A stretch of 64,000 nt of DNA from Nonomuraea montanisoli (GCF_013363975.1 NZ_JABWGN010000012.1:155423-219422), one strand, 5' to 3'. Positions 42,702 to 51,708 are shown, counted from the first letter of the stretch. Made by a program: numbers and translations. Notes: generated from the sequence alone by a model not told the origin.

Positions 42702-43760
42702 TCAGCAGGGGATCTTCATGCGGGACGCCTCCGGCGAGACCTCGGGCAAGCCGGGGGCGAGCTCGACCGCGAGCACGGCGGTGCCGGTCACCGCGTCCTT
42801 CTTCTCGGTGTACTCGCCGCCGGAGGGCAGCTTCACCTTCCGGTCCCTGAGGTTCACCGTGCGCTGACCCAGGTAGCGGTAGGTCTTCCGATCGAAGATC
42901 AGCTCGGACCGGGTGCCGTCGCCCTCGTCCATGGCGACGGCCAGGCCGGGGCGGCCGGCGGCGTCCACGGCGTCGCCGACGAGCACGATGCCGTCCAGTC
43001 CGGCGGCGACCTGGTACAGCGCGGCGCCCAGACTGGGCCGTACCACGGACTCGCGGACCAGGCTCTGGAGGGAGCCCCAGATGCGCAGCGGCTCCTCGCC
43101 CGTCTCGGCCACGATCTTCGCGCGCACCTCGGCGGGGTCCGTCGGCCAGGCGCCCAGCCGCGCGTAGGCCGGCTGGCCGGGACAGTCCCCCGGCTCGTAC
43201 ACGATGTCCTCGACGCCGCGGTCCCAGTACCGGCGGGGGGCCGGCCCCGTGGCCGACAGGTTCTGGCTGCGGCTCAGCCAGGGCTTGCCCACGTCGGCGG
43301 CCTCCCAGCGCTCCTGGCTGACCAGGACCTTGGTGGAGAGGGTGCCGCCCGACTTGTCCTTGGTGTGGAGGCTGTGCTGGGCCAGCGTCCTGGTGTGGAC
43401 GTACTCGCCGCGCGCCGGCACAGTGTCGGACCGGTCGGCGGCGGCCCGCGCGGCCAGGGTGAGCAGCGCCTTGGCGTCGGCCGGAGGGGCGGCGATCAGG
43501 TACCCGGGGGTGTGCGGGTCGGAGCCGCCCAGGCTCACCTGGGTGACGATGATGCCAGCGGAGAGCGTCACCGCCAGCGCGCCGACCAGGGCGACGCGCC
43601 GGATCGGCAGCGCGGCGGGCCACCTGCGGCGCGGACGGTCCAGCCGCGCCGCCTGGGCCTCGCCGGCCAGGCGGAGGAGGCGGTCACGCCCCTTCGCCGC
43701 CGCCTCCGGCGTGGGCTCGGGCTCCGCGAACACGGCCTCGATCAGCTTCAGCTCGTCCAT
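42702..43760 (-). CDS. CU044_5270-type membrane-anchored protein (putative anti-sigma factor)
   Basis: A 352-residue protein with a cytoplasmic N-terminus (MDELKLIEAVFAEPEPTPEA), one membrane helix (RRVALVGALAVTLSAGIIVT, about 55-75) and a large extracellular domain rich in strands. Residues 1-50 could bind the sigma factor encoded just upstream; the genes overlap by one base (TGATG). Such pairs are common in Streptosporangiaceae. The extracellular domain has segments such as RGEYVHTRTLAQHS and FDRKTYRYLGQRTVNL typical of this uncharacterised family. The anti-sigma role is inference. Confidence 0.7.
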   Translation of the reverse strand: MDELKLIEAVFAEPEPTPEAAAKGRDRLLRLAGEAQAARLDRPRRRWPAALPIRRVALVGALAVTLSAGIIVTQVSLGGSDPHTPGYLIAAPPADAKALLTLAARAAADRSDTVPARGEYVHTRTLAQHSLHTKDKSGGTLSTKVLVSQERWEAADVGKPWLSRSQNLSATGPAPRRYWDRGVEDIVYEPGDCPGQPAYARLGAWPTDPAEVRAKIVAETGEEPLRIWGSLQSLVRESVVRPSLGAALYQVAAGLDGIVLVGDAVDAAGRPGLAVAMDEGDGTRSELIFDRKTYRYLGQRTVNLRDRKVKLPSGGEYTEKKDAVTGTAVLAVELAPGLPEVSPEASRMKIPC

Positions 43761-44344
43761 CACCACTCCCCGATCGGGTTGACGTCGCCCAGGGCCTTGC
43801 GCAGCTTCCGGCGCGCCCTGTTGATACGGGACCCGACGGTCCCCGCCGGTATGTCCAGGGCCGTGGCGATCTCCCCGTAGCCCAGCCCGCCGAACACGAG
43901 CAGGAACACCACGTCGCGATCGCCCTTCGCCAGGCCCTTCAGCCCCCGTACGAGCTCCGGCCGGGTGGCCTGCGCCGCGAGCTGCAAGGTCAGCCGGTCC
44001 TCGTGCCCGTCGGCGGTGTCCTCGGCCGCCACCTTGCTGAGCGCGTTCAGGCGGCGGCCCTCCCTGCGGCGGTGCCGGGCCACGACGTTCGTGGCGATGC
44101 CGAACAACCACGAGCGCACAGTGCCCCGCTGCGGGTCGAAGCCGTGCCTGCCGTTGAACGCGAGCAGGAAGGAGTCCGCGACCAGGTCCTCGGCATGCTC
44201 GCTGCCGAGCCGGGCGGTCAGGTAGCGGTAGACCTCCTTGAAGTACCGGTCGTACAGGAGGGCGAACAGCTCGGGATCGTCCAGCGACCGCTCGACCACG
44301 GTGACGTCTTCCAGCACATCGTTGGCGTCAGGTGGTGCAGTCAT
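43760..44344 (-). CDS. ECF RNA polymerase sigma factor
   Basis: A 194-residue sigma-70-family protein. Region 2 reads FALLYDRYFKEVYRYLTARL and VRSWLFGIATNVVARHRRRE; region 4 reads DRDVVFLLVFGGLGYGEIAT followed by ALDIPAGTVGSRINRARRKL. ATG at 44344. It forms an overlapping pair with the CU044_5270-type protein, which probably tethers or inhibits it. It is divergent from an MFS exporter. Target promoters are unknown. Confidence 0.9.
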   Translation of the reverse strand: MTAPPDANDVLEDVTVVERSLDDPELFALLYDRYFKEVYRYLTARLGSEHAEDLVADSFLLAFNGRHGFDPQRGTVRSWLFGIATNVVARHRRREGRRLNALSKVAAEDTADGHEDRLTLQLAAQATRPELVRGLKGLAKGDRDVVFLLVFGGLGYGEIATALDIPAGTVGSRINRARRKLRKALGDVNPIGEW

Positions 44345-44506
44345 GGCGTCCTTCCGAAGGCAACTGTCGCCCAGTGTTCGCCGCTCGGCGGGTTTTCTTC
44401 ACACCGATTTCCGGTTTCCGGCGCGGCCGTCGCAGCGCACGCCTGGCGCGCGGCCGCGAAAAACGCGTTGCCGTGGAGTGGTCGCGAAACATATGGTTTT
44501 GCGCTC

Positions 44507-45733
44507 GTGATCGCAGTGGTGGAGCGAGTCCTGCCTGCCCGGCTGGGGACAGGATTCCGATGGTTGCTGGCATCGAGCTGGCTGACGAATTTCGGTGACG
44601 GGATCGCGGCCGCGGCGGGCCCGCTGCTGATCGCGACGTTGACGCGCGACCCGCTGATGATCTCGCTGTCGGCCCTGGTGGGCTGGGCGCCTCCGCTGCT
44701 GTTCAGCCTGTACGCGGGCGTGCTGTCGGATCGCTACGACCGGCGCAGGATCGTGCTCCTCGCGAACGCGGCCCGGGCCGTGGTGCTGGCGGCGCTCGTC
44801 GCGCTCATGGTGACCGGCACCCTGACCGTGACGACGGCGCTGCTGGCGCTCACGCTCCGGTCCGTCGCCGAGGTCTTCGCCGACAACGCGACGGCCACGC
44901 TGACTCCCATGATGGTCGGCAAGGAGGATCTGGCCGTCGCCAACGCCCGCCTGGGCACGGGGTTCATCACGCTCAACCAGCTCGCCGGGCCGCCGATCGG
45001 CGCGGCGCTGTTCGGCCTGGGCCTGACCTGGCCGTTCGCGAGCCAGCTGCTCCTGGTGGTGGCGGGGATCGTCCTGGTCTCCCGGATCACCCTGCCGCCG
45101 CACGGCCGGCAGGCGGGCGATGTCGCGCCCAACACCGTACGAGAACTCATCGCCGGGTTCAGCTGGACCATCCGGCACGCGGCCGTCCGCACGCTGGCGC
45201 TCACCATCCTGATCTTCAACTTCACGTTCGGCGCGGCCTGGTCGGTTCTCGTCCTCTACACCCAGGAGCAGCTCGGGCTCGGCTCGCTGGGCTTCGGCCT
45301 GATGACCACCATCGGCGGGATCGGCGGCCTGATCGGCACCGGCCTGTACGGCGCCATCACCCGCAGGGTGAGCCTCGGCGCCCTGATGCGGATCGGGCTC
45401 ATCATCGAGACGTTCACCCATCTCGGCCTGGCCCTGACCCATTCGCCGTGGGTCGCCGGGGGCATCTTCCTGGCCTTCGGCGCGCACGCCTTCATCTGGG
45501 GCACGACCTCGGTCACGGTCCGCCAGCGCGCGGTCCCGCGCGAACTGCAGGGCCGGGTGGGCAGCGTCAACACCGTCTGCGTCTTCGGCGGTCTGGTGGT
45601 CGGCTCGTTGATCGGCGGTGTCCTGGCCACCCGCCTCGGTGTCGCGGCGCCCTTCTGGTTCGCCTTCGCCGGTTCGGCGGTGTTCGTCGTCCTGCTGTGG
45701 CGGCAGCTCATGCACATCGCCCACGACGAGTAG
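44507..45733 (+). CDS. MFS exporter (EntS/MFS_3-like)
   Basis: A roughly 408-residue major facilitator with 12 helices. LTNFGDGIAAAAGPLLIATL is helix 1, GVLSDRYDRRRIVLLANAAR is the loop 2-3 motif, and helix 5 has LNQLAGPPIGAALFGLG, all typical of drug or siderophore exporters of the MFS_3 type. No clear ATG start exists: GTG codons at 44507, 44516 and 44519 are candidates and none has a strong ribosome site. The 162 bases before it are the divergent promoter with the sigma factor gene. Confidence 0.83.
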   Translation: MIAVVERVLPARLGTGFRWLLASSWLTNFGDGIAAAAGPLLIATLTRDPLMISLSALVGWAPPLLFSLYAGVLSDRYDRRRIVLLANAARAVVLAALVALMVTGTLTVTTALLALTLRSVAEVFADNATATLTPMMVGKEDLAVANARLGTGFITLNQLAGPPIGAALFGLGLTWPFASQLLLVVAGIVLVSRITLPPHGRQAGDVAPNTVRELIAGFSWTIRHAAVRTLALTILIFNFTFGAAWSVLVLYTQEQLGLGSLGFGLMTTIGGIGGLIGTGLYGAITRRVSLGALMRIGLIIETFTHLGLALTHSPWVAGGIFLAFGAHAFIWGTTSVTVRQRAVPRELQGRVGSVNTVCVFGGLVVGSLIGGVLATRLGVAAPFWFAFAGSAVFVVLLWRQLMHIAHDE

Positions 45734-45807
45734 CGCCGGCTCAGGCGGGCGGAGAAGAAGGCCGTGGCGGGAGGCAACCTTCGCGGGGGCTCATGCATGT
45801 AGAGGGC

Positions 45808-46347
45808 ATGAAATCCGAGATCATCCATGCTCCACCCGGTTCCCCGGGCGACGAGGTGTCGGCCGACACGGCCGTGACCGGGTTGTTCGTCGTCCACCGG
45901 CTCGCCCTCGTGCGGTTGGCGTTCCTGCTGCTGGGTGACCAGGGAACCGCCGAGGACGTGGTCCAGGACGCGTTCGCCGCGGTGTATCGCAGGTGGAGCA
46001 CGATGGCCGACCGCGGGCAGGTGCTGCCGTACCTGCGCACGGCAGTGGTCAACGGGTGCCGCATGGTCCTGCGGCGCAGGGCGATCATCGGGCGCTTCCG
46101 CGGCCGGCCCGAGGTCCCCTTCTGGTCGGCGGAGGCGGCGGCGCTGCTCGGGGAGACCCGGCGGCAGGTGTTCCTGGCCGTCCGGGCTCTGCCGCGACGC
46201 CAGCGCGAGGTGCTGGTGCTGCGCTTCTACCTCGACCTGTCGGAGGCGGAGATCGCCCAGGTGATGGGGGTCAGCCGCGGAACGGTGAAATCGACGGCAT
46301 CCCGGGCGCTGAAGGTGCTCGCCGGGAAACTGCAGGAGGAGCGATGA
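45808..46347 (+). CDS. SigE-family ECF RNA polymerase sigma factor
   Basis: A 179-residue ECF sigma factor. Region 2: LVRLAFLLLGDQGTAEDVVQ DAFAAVYRRW; region 4: RALPRRQREVLVLRFYLDLS and EAEIAQVMGVSRGTVKSTAS. ATG at 45808 follows an AGAGGG site. The stop overlaps the next gene (ATGA), a single-pass membrane protein, giving the second sigma/membrane-protein pair in this region. Confidence 0.9.
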   Translation: MKSEIIHAPPGSPGDEVSADTAVTGLFVVHRLALVRLAFLLLGDQGTAEDVVQDAFAAVYRRWSTMADRGQVLPYLRTAVVNGCRMVLRRRAIIGRFRGRPEVPFWSAEAAALLGETRRQVFLAVRALPRRQREVLVLRFYLDLSEAEIAQVMGVSRGTVKSTASRALKVLAGKLQEER

Positions 46348-47507
46348 CCCGAAGCGTTGAGGACCGGCTCCGTGACGCCTTCTCCGCCGGCGGGGAACTG
46401 GTGTCCCCGGGAAGCCTGGGACCTGTCGCGGATCCCGGTGTGGTCCGTCCGCGCCGGGGACATCGGGGGTTGCCAATCGTGACGGCCGCGGCGGTCGTCG
46501 TCATCCTCGCCGTGGTCGCGCTGGTCTCGAAGGTGATCGCCGTGCCCGCCCCCGTGTCTCCCCCCGTGCTCGTGACCTCTGACGGGAACCAGGCGCTGCG
46601 CCGGCTGGCCGCCCAGATCGCGCGGTTGCCGGACGACCGGGGCGCGTACTGGCGCAGGTCGCTGGTGAACGACTTCGTGATCCGGGTGCGGGCCGGGGGG
46701 CGCGCCTTCAACGCGGTGGCCTCGGCGAGGACGGAGCTCTGGCTGCCGCGCGATCCCCAGGACCCTGTGCAGACACAGAGGGAGGAACCGCTCCTGCGCC
46801 CGGCGACTCCGGCCGACGAACGGACCTGGCGGGCCGCGGGATCGCCCGCCAAGGTGCAAAAAGTGTGCACCCCCGGCACCAAAGCGGCCGCCTGTGTGAA
46901 GTTGTCCATGCGTACGCAGGACAGGGACTGCCAGTACACCTACGGGGCCGCGCCGGACCACGGGGCCGCGCCGGACCACGGGCCCGCCGCCAGCCCGCTC
47001 GGTGCGTACACGCCGGCCGAGATCTCGGCGCTGCCCGCCGATGACAAAGGGCTGCGCGCGTGGCTGCGCGCCCGCTGGGAGTCCGACCGGACCAGGACAG
47101 GATCGGCGCGGCCGCTGGAGGAGTCCCTCGCCACCGATGCCACCTTCCTGCTGATCACGCCACTCGCCCCGGCGGCCCGGGCCGCGGTCCTGCGCCTGCT
47201 CGCCGATCTGCCCACGACCAGCGTCCGGGGGCCGGCCAAGGACCCGCTGGGCCGCAGCGGCCTCGCCGTGGACTTCCACAAGGGCAAGGAGTACACCAGG
47301 GAGTTCGGTGAGGACGACGAGGTGATCGAGGACCACACGACCATCCTCGACCCCCTGACCGGGGAGATCCTGGCCAGGGTCACCAAGGCGGGAGAGAGCA
47401 CCGTGGGCCTCGTCAAAGGCGCGACCATGGATGCCGAGGTCTGGACCGCCGAGACGGGCTGGACCGACGACCGCCCGAAGCCGCCCGGGAACTGCCGCCG
47501 CGTCTGA
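46344..47507 (+). CDS. Membrane-anchored protein paired with the SigE-type sigma factor
   Basis: A 387-residue protein: a short cytoplasmic part, one membrane helix (PIVTAAAVVVILAVVALVSK, about 44-63), then an extracellular domain. It is coupled by an ATGA overlap to the sigma factor, which suggests a regulator of that factor, though no classic ZAS or RsgI motif is visible. Residues about 200-215 contain GAAPDHGAAPDHG, encoded by an 18-bp direct repeat at about 46947-46982. Cysteines VCTPGTKAAAC and RDCQY may form disulfides. Function unknown. Confidence 0.7.
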   Translation: MTRSVEDRLRDAFSAGGELVSPGSLGPVADPGVVRPRRGHRGLPIVTAAAVVVILAVVALVSKVIAVPAPVSPPVLVTSDGNQALRRLAAQIARLPDDRGAYWRRSLVNDFVIRVRAGGRAFNAVASARTELWLPRDPQDPVQTQREEPLLRPATPADERTWRAAGSPAKVQKVCTPGTKAAACVKLSMRTQDRDCQYTYGAAPDHGAAPDHGPAASPLGAYTPAEISALPADDKGLRAWLRARWESDRTRTGSARPLEESLATDATFLLITPLAPAARAAVLRLLADLPTTSVRGPAKDPLGRSGLAVDFHKGKEYTREFGEDDEVIEDHTTILDPLTGEILARVTKAGESTVGLVKGATMDAEVWTAETGWTDDRPKPPGNCRRV

Positions 47508-47554
47508 CGCACGCCACCCGGGCCGGCCGGGGATCCGCCCGCCGGCTCCTGACG

Positions 47555-48655
47555 TCAGGGCCCGTGCCCGAACCGCACGGTGATGGACAGGCCGCCCTCC
47601 GGGCGTGCGCCGGTGGTGAGGGTGGCGTGGTGAGCTCGCGTCACGGCATTGACGATGGCGAGGCCGAGGCCATGGCCGTCGCCGCTGCCGTGACGCTCGG
47701 GCGCCAGTCTCTGGAAGGGGTGGAAGAGCCGCCCGATCTGATGGCCGGGGACGACCGGCCCGCTGTTGGTGACCGTGAGGACCGCCTGCGGGCCGGAGGT
47801 CCGCGTGATGATCTCCACGTGCCCGTCCGCGTGGTTGTGGCGGATGGCGTTGTCGACGAGGTTGGCGACCAGGCTTTCGATCAATTTCGGGTCTCCGGCG
47901 GTCACGGCGGGCGTCAGGTGTCCGGCGAGGGCGACGCCCTTCCGCGTCGCCTGGTCGCGGCGGGAGGCGAGCACTCCTTCGACGACGTGGGCGAGGTCGA
48001 GGGTGTCCCAGCGGGTGACGCCGCGCTCGCTGGTGGCCAGGGCGAGCAGCGCCTGGACGAGACGCTCCTGGTGTTCGCCGAGAGCGAGGGCCTCCTGGCA
48101 GGCCGAGCGCAGGGTGTCGGCGTCGGCGTCGGGGTCGGCCAGGGTGACTTCGAGGAGGGTGCGCAGACCGGCGAGAGGGGTGCGCAGTTCGTGGGAGGCG
48201 TTGGCGACGAAGTGGCGATGGGCGTCGAAGGAGGCCTCAAGGCGGGCGAACAGGTCGTCGAGGGTGTGGCCGAGCTCGGTCAGCTCATCCGTGGGCTCGC
48301 CGAGGCCGAGCCGCCGGTGGAGGTCTCCGGCGGAGATGATCCGGGCGGTGGCGGTCATGGCGCGCAGCGGCTGCAGGAACCGGCCGGCGACGTACCAGCC
48401 CAGAGCCAGGGCGAGGGGGATCAGCAGGACCAGGGCGACGGCGGACCCGGCGAGGAGCTGGGGCAGGCTGATCCCGGTCCCCGTGCCGGCGGTCGCGCCC
48501 GGCGACGGATGGCCCACGGGGACGGCCGCCTCGATGCTGGCGAGCGGGACGTCGACGAAGACGACCACCAGGACCCCGGCGGCGTAGATGCCGGCGGCGT
48601 AGGCGAGCGCGAGCCGCGTCCGCAGGGACTTCCTGGCGAGCTTGCGGGAAGTCAT
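47555..48655 (-). CDS. Sensor histidine kinase
   Basis: A 366-residue kinase with two membrane helices (about 15-40 and 70-98), HAMP (RFLQPLRAMTATARIISAGD), phosphoacceptor His in FVANASHELRTPLAGLRTLL, N box LVANLVDNAIRHNHADG and G box GSGDGHGLGLAIVNAVTRAH. The extracellular loop is only about 30 residues. The ATG overlaps the stop of the response regulator (ATGA), so the pair is coupled. This intact system closely resembles the decayed one at 24.5-25.5 kb and shows what the latter lost. Confidence 0.92.
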   Translation of the reverse strand: MTSRKLARKSLRTRLALAYAAGIYAAGVLVVVFVDVPLASIEAAVPVGHPSPGATAGTGTGISLPQLLAGSAVALVLLIPLALALGWYVAGRFLQPLRAMTATARIISAGDLHRRLGLGEPTDELTELGHTLDDLFARLEASFDAHRHFVANASHELRTPLAGLRTLLEVTLADPDADADTLRSACQEALALGEHQERLVQALLALATSERGVTRWDTLDLAHVVEGVLASRRDQATRKGVALAGHLTPAVTAGDPKLIESLVANLVDNAIRHNHADGHVEIITRTSGPQAVLTVTNSGPVVPGHQIGRLFHPFQRLAPERHGSGDGHGLGLAIVNAVTRAHHATLTTGARPEGGLSITVRFGHGP

Positions 48656-49314
48656 GACGGTCCGATGCGGTAGCCGCCCTCGCGGACGGTCTCGATCACG
48701 GGCGGGTCGCCCAGCTTGGCCCGCAGCCGGTGCACGGTGTGCTTGACGGCGCTGCTGAAGGGGTCGGCGGCCTCGTCCCACACGCGCTCCAGCAGTTCCT
48801 CGGCGGAGATGACGAGGCCGGGCACGGCGAGCAGGCATTCGAGCAGGGCGAACTCCCGGGGGCTCAGGTCGAGGCGCCGCCCGGCGCGGGACGCGGTGCG
48901 GCGGGCCGGATCGAGGGTGATGTCCCCGCACGCCAGGGTGGGCGGCAGCGGCGGGGTGGCGCGGCGGGCCAGGGCGCGGACGCGGGCGACCAGTTCGGCG
49001 AACGCGAACGGCTTGGGCAGGTAGTCGTCGGCGCCGAGGCTGAGCCCGTCGACGCGGTCCTCGATCGTGCCGGAGGCGGTGAGCATCAGGACGCGGGTCT
49101 CGCAGCGGCCGTGCGCGAGTCGCCGGCAGATCTCGTCGCCGTGGACGCCGGGCAGGTCGCGGTCGAGGACCACCACGTCGTAGCGCGTGGCGGCCAGGCG
49201 GTCGAGAGCGGCGGTCCCGTCCAGCACGACGTCGACGGCCATGCCCTCGCGGCGCAGCCCGGTTCCGATGGAGCGGGCGAGGATCTCGAAGTCCTCGACG
49301 ACGAGGACCCTCAC
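48652..49314 (-). CDS. OmpR-family response regulator
   Basis: A 220-residue regulator with phosphoacceptor Asp in VVVLDRDLPGVHGDEICRRL, the Lys of DDYLPKPFAFAELVARVRAL and a complete winged helix: SPREFALLECLLAVPGLVIS, AEELLERVWDEAADPFSSAV and KHTVHRLRAKLGDPPVIETV. Upstream of its start lies a 22-bp-arm hairpin, and the divergent ABC-2-type permease gene is a plausible target. Confidence 0.93.
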   Translation of the reverse strand: MRVLVVEDFEILARSIGTGLRREGMAVDVVLDGTAALDRLAATRYDVVVLDRDLPGVHGDEICRRLAHGRCETRVLMLTASGTIEDRVDGLSLGADDYLPKPFAFAELVARVRALARRATPPLPPTLACGDITLDPARRTASRAGRRLDLSPREFALLECLLAVPGLVISAEELLERVWDEAADPFSSAVKHTVHRLRAKLGDPPVIETVREGGYRIGPS

Positions 49315-49389
49315 CGTCGCTCACCGCCGGTCGTCGTGCGGGCGGAGCGGCCGCCGGGTCGAAGTGCCATGGGTCAACGGTGCCAGATC

Positions 49390-49436
49390 CCCGGTTCCAG
49401 CCGGGTCGCGGCCGCCGCGACCCGGCCGGAACCGGG
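49390..49436. repeat. Long hairpin (22-base arms, 3-base loop) in a divergent promoter
   Basis: 49390-49411 and 49415-49436 are inverted copies with a single mismatch; the core is GGTTCCAGCCGGGTCGCGG and its complement. It lies between the response regulator (leftward) and the permease (rightward), where no terminator is expected. Confidence 0.85.
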
Positions 49437-49456
49437 CGCCGCGTACAACCGTCGGC

Positions 49457-50956
49457 ATGAATTCATCCACGCCTCACCGGTCCGGCCAGGACCGGTTTCG
49501 TCAGTTGCTGCGCGCGGAGTGGGCCAGGTTCCGCGCCGGGCGCGGCCGGATGCTCGCCTTGGCGGCCTCCGTACTGGTCACCGTCTCGCTCGGGCTGCTG
49601 ATCGCCGGGGGCGTCCGCACCACGTGCGTGACCGGGAAGGGCGAGGGCCCCTGCCCCGCCCCGCTGGTCGGTCCCGACGGCACGGCGGTCCAGGACAAGT
49701 ACTACTTCGTGCACCAGCCGCTCAAGGGGAACGGCGGCATCACCGCCCGGGTGTCGGACATGACGGGGCAGATGCGGCTGCCGGACGCCGTCCCCGGGGT
49801 GCGCAACGTCACGGAGGGGGTGGTGCCGTGGGCGAAGGCCGGGCTCCTCGTCCGGCAGAGCCTCAAGCAGGGCACACCGTACGCCGCCGTCATGCTCACC
49901 GGAGCACACGGCGTGCGGATGCAGGACAACTTCACCCACGACGTGGCCGGCGGTCCGCACAACGGCCCCCAATGGCTGCGCCTGACCAGGTCGGGCGACA
50001 CCATCACCGGCTACGAGTCGGACGACGGCAAGACCTGGACCGAGGTCAACACGGTCAGGCTGACCGGCCTGCCGGAGACGGTCGAGATCGGGCTGTTCAC
50101 CGCCTCACCCGGCGCCCTGTGGGAGTCGGCGGAAGCCTTCGCCCAGGCCACCGCCACCTTCGACCGCATCACGCTGCGGGGCGCGAACGGTCCGTGGCGC
50201 CACGACGATGTCGGCGTCGTCATGGAGTCCGACGGCAAGACCCCGCATCACCCGGGCGGGGTCGTCGCGTCCGGCGACAAGCTCGTCGTGACCGGGGGCG
50301 GCGACATCGGGCCCGCCACGGTGGACGGCGGTGTGCGCGCCGACCTCATGCTGATCGGCGGGGCCTTGGGGCTGGTCCTGGTGCTCGCGGTGGCGGTCAC
50401 GTCCTTCACCGCGGACCACCGGCGGGGGCTGACCGGGGCCGAGCGGCATCCCGCGCGGATGCTGGCGGCCAAGGCCGTGGTGGTCGGCGCGGTCGCGTTC
50501 GTGGCGGGGCTGGTGACCTCGGGGGTCGTGGTCCCTGTCGGCCTGGCGATGGTGCGCGCCCATCAGAACCCGGTTCAGCCGATCACCCTGGCCACCGAGC
50601 TGCGGGTGATCGTCGGCTACGCGGCGCTGACCGCGGCGGCCGCCGTGCTGGCTCTGGGCCTCGCCGCGCTGGTCAGGCGGGGCTTCGTCGCCGTCGGGCT
50701 GGCCGTCGCGCTGGTCGTCGTGCCGTACCTGCTGGCGACCTCGGGCCTGGCGCCATGGCTGCTGCTGATCACCCCTGCCGCCGGGTTCGCGATCACGCAG
50801 AGCGTCCCCACGTTCGCGCACGTGGACGTGGAGTCGTCCCTGATCGGCGGCTACTACCCGCTCCCGCCGTGGGCGGGTTTGGCGGTGACCTGCGGATACG
50901 CCGCCGTCGCCCTCGGGGCGGCGATGGCCGCGCACCGCGGGAGGGCGCGGGGATGA
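49457..50956 (+). CDS. ABC-2-type permease with inserted lectin-like (DUF1349-type) domain
   Basis: A 499-residue membrane protein. After an N-terminal helix (about 33-53), residues about 80-250 form an extracellular beta domain resembling the DUF1349/concanavalin-like fold: GNGGITARVSDMTG, AKAGLLVRQSLKQG, PYAAVMLTGAHGVRMQDNF and DTITGYESDDGKTWTEV. From about 310 several helices follow (VRADLMLIGGALGLVLVLAV, AVVVGAVAFVAGLVTSGVVV and others). ABC-2 permeases need an ATPase, but none is encoded next to it. ATG at 49457. It is divergent from the two-component system, a common arrangement for antimicrobial-peptide transporters. Function inferred only. Confidence 0.75.
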   Translation: MNSSTPHRSGQDRFRQLLRAEWARFRAGRGRMLALAASVLVTVSLGLLIAGGVRTTCVTGKGEGPCPAPLVGPDGTAVQDKYYFVHQPLKGNGGITARVSDMTGQMRLPDAVPGVRNVTEGVVPWAKAGLLVRQSLKQGTPYAAVMLTGAHGVRMQDNFTHDVAGGPHNGPQWLRLTRSGDTITGYESDDGKTWTEVNTVRLTGLPETVEIGLFTASPGALWESAEAFAQATATFDRITLRGANGPWRHDDVGVVMESDGKTPHHPGGVVASGDKLVVTGGGDIGPATVDGGVRADLMLIGGALGLVLVLAVAVTSFTADHRRGLTGAERHPARMLAAKAVVVGAVAFVAGLVTSGVVVPVGLAMVRAHQNPVQPITLATELRVIVGYAALTAAAAVLALGLAALVRRGFVAVGLAVALVVVPYLLATSGLAPWLLLITPAAGFAITQSVPTFAHVDVESSLIGGYYPLPPWAGLAVTCGYAAVALGAAMAAHRGRARG

Positions 50957-50969
50957 CCACGGTTCGACA

Positions 50970-51004
50970 CTTGGGGTTCCCTCAGGGAACTTCAAGCGTT
51001 AGGG
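50970..51004 (+). promoter_or_regulatory. MerR-type operator/promoter
   Basis: 50970-50996 is a 27-base inverted repeat: left arm CTTGGGGTTCCCT, centre C, right arm AGGGAACTTCAAG, with two mismatches in 13 pairs. TTAGGGT follows. A long palindrome just before a -10-like element is the MerR-family pattern. No merR gene lies in this window. Confidence 0.6.
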
Positions 51005-51044
51005 TCATGGAGTCTCTTCAAGGAACTCCGAAAGGGTCACGCAG

Positions 51045-51638
51045 ATGAGCAAGGTCCTCTCCGCCCTCGCGGTGTCGGTCGACGGATACATCACCGGACG
51101 CGACCCGGGCGCCGGGCGCGGGCTCGGCGACGGAACGATGCTGTTCGACTGGTACTTCGACGGCGACACCCCCAGCCAGGTCTTCGACGGGTTCAGGCTG
51201 AGCGAGCCCAGCGCCCGGGTCTTCGACGCCCTCGCCGGACGCGTGGGCGCGATCGTCGCGGGCCGCAACACCTACGAGGACTCCGACCACTTCGGAGGCG
51301 GCAGCCCGCACCCGGCGGCCCCGGTGTTCGTCGTCAGCCACCGGCCGGCACCCCAGATCAGCCAGGCGCAGACCCTCGTCGCCACCGGCATCCAGGACGC
51401 CGTCGCGGCGGCCCGCGAGGCCGCCGCGGGCAAGGACGTCGGCCTGATGGGCGGCGGCGTGGTGACCTCCGCGCTGGAGGCCGACCTGGTCGACGAGGTG
51501 GTCCTCCACCAGGTGCCCGTCCTGCTGGGCGGCGGTCGCCGCTTCTTCCAGGAGCTGCCGAGGCACGTGCGGCTCCGCCTGCTGGAGGCCGTCCCGGCCC
51601 CCGGCGTGACCCACCTCCGCTACGAGGTCGCCCGATGA
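51045..51638 (+). CDS. Dihydrofolate reductase-family protein (RibD C-terminal type)
   Basis: A 197-residue NADPH-dependent reductase-like protein: SALAVSVDGYITGRDPGAGR at the N-terminus, GAIVAGRNTYED, FVVSHRPA, KDVGLMGGGVVTSALEADLV and LHQVPVLLGGGRRFF. These are the RibD_C/YwjB-type landmarks, not those of true FolA. Its natural substrate is unknown. It follows a MerR-type operator. A 13-codon frame (51007-51048) ends overlapping its ATG, possibly a leader peptide. Confidence 0.87.
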   Translation: MSKVLSALAVSVDGYITGRDPGAGRGLGDGTMLFDWYFDGDTPSQVFDGFRLSEPSARVFDALAGRVGAIVAGRNTYEDSDHFGGGSPHPAAPVFVVSHRPAPQISQAQTLVATGIQDAVAAAREAAAGKDVGLMGGGVVTSALEADLVDEVVLHQVPVLLGGGRRFFQELPRHVRLRLLEAVPAPGVTHLRYEVAR

Positions 51639-51708
51639 TCCTCGTCACCTGAGGGCCCCCTTCGAGAGCCACACCGGCTTCGCGCGGGCGACGCTATGCT
51701 GCTGCGTC

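Noticed and set aside
46947..46982. 18-bp direct repeat
   Set aside because: It encodes GAAPDH twice within a coding region, a local in-frame duplication with no sign of a mobile element.
47522..47546. Possible hairpin between convergent genes
   Set aside because: Only GCCGGC arms pair cleanly, a common chance palindrome at this GC content.
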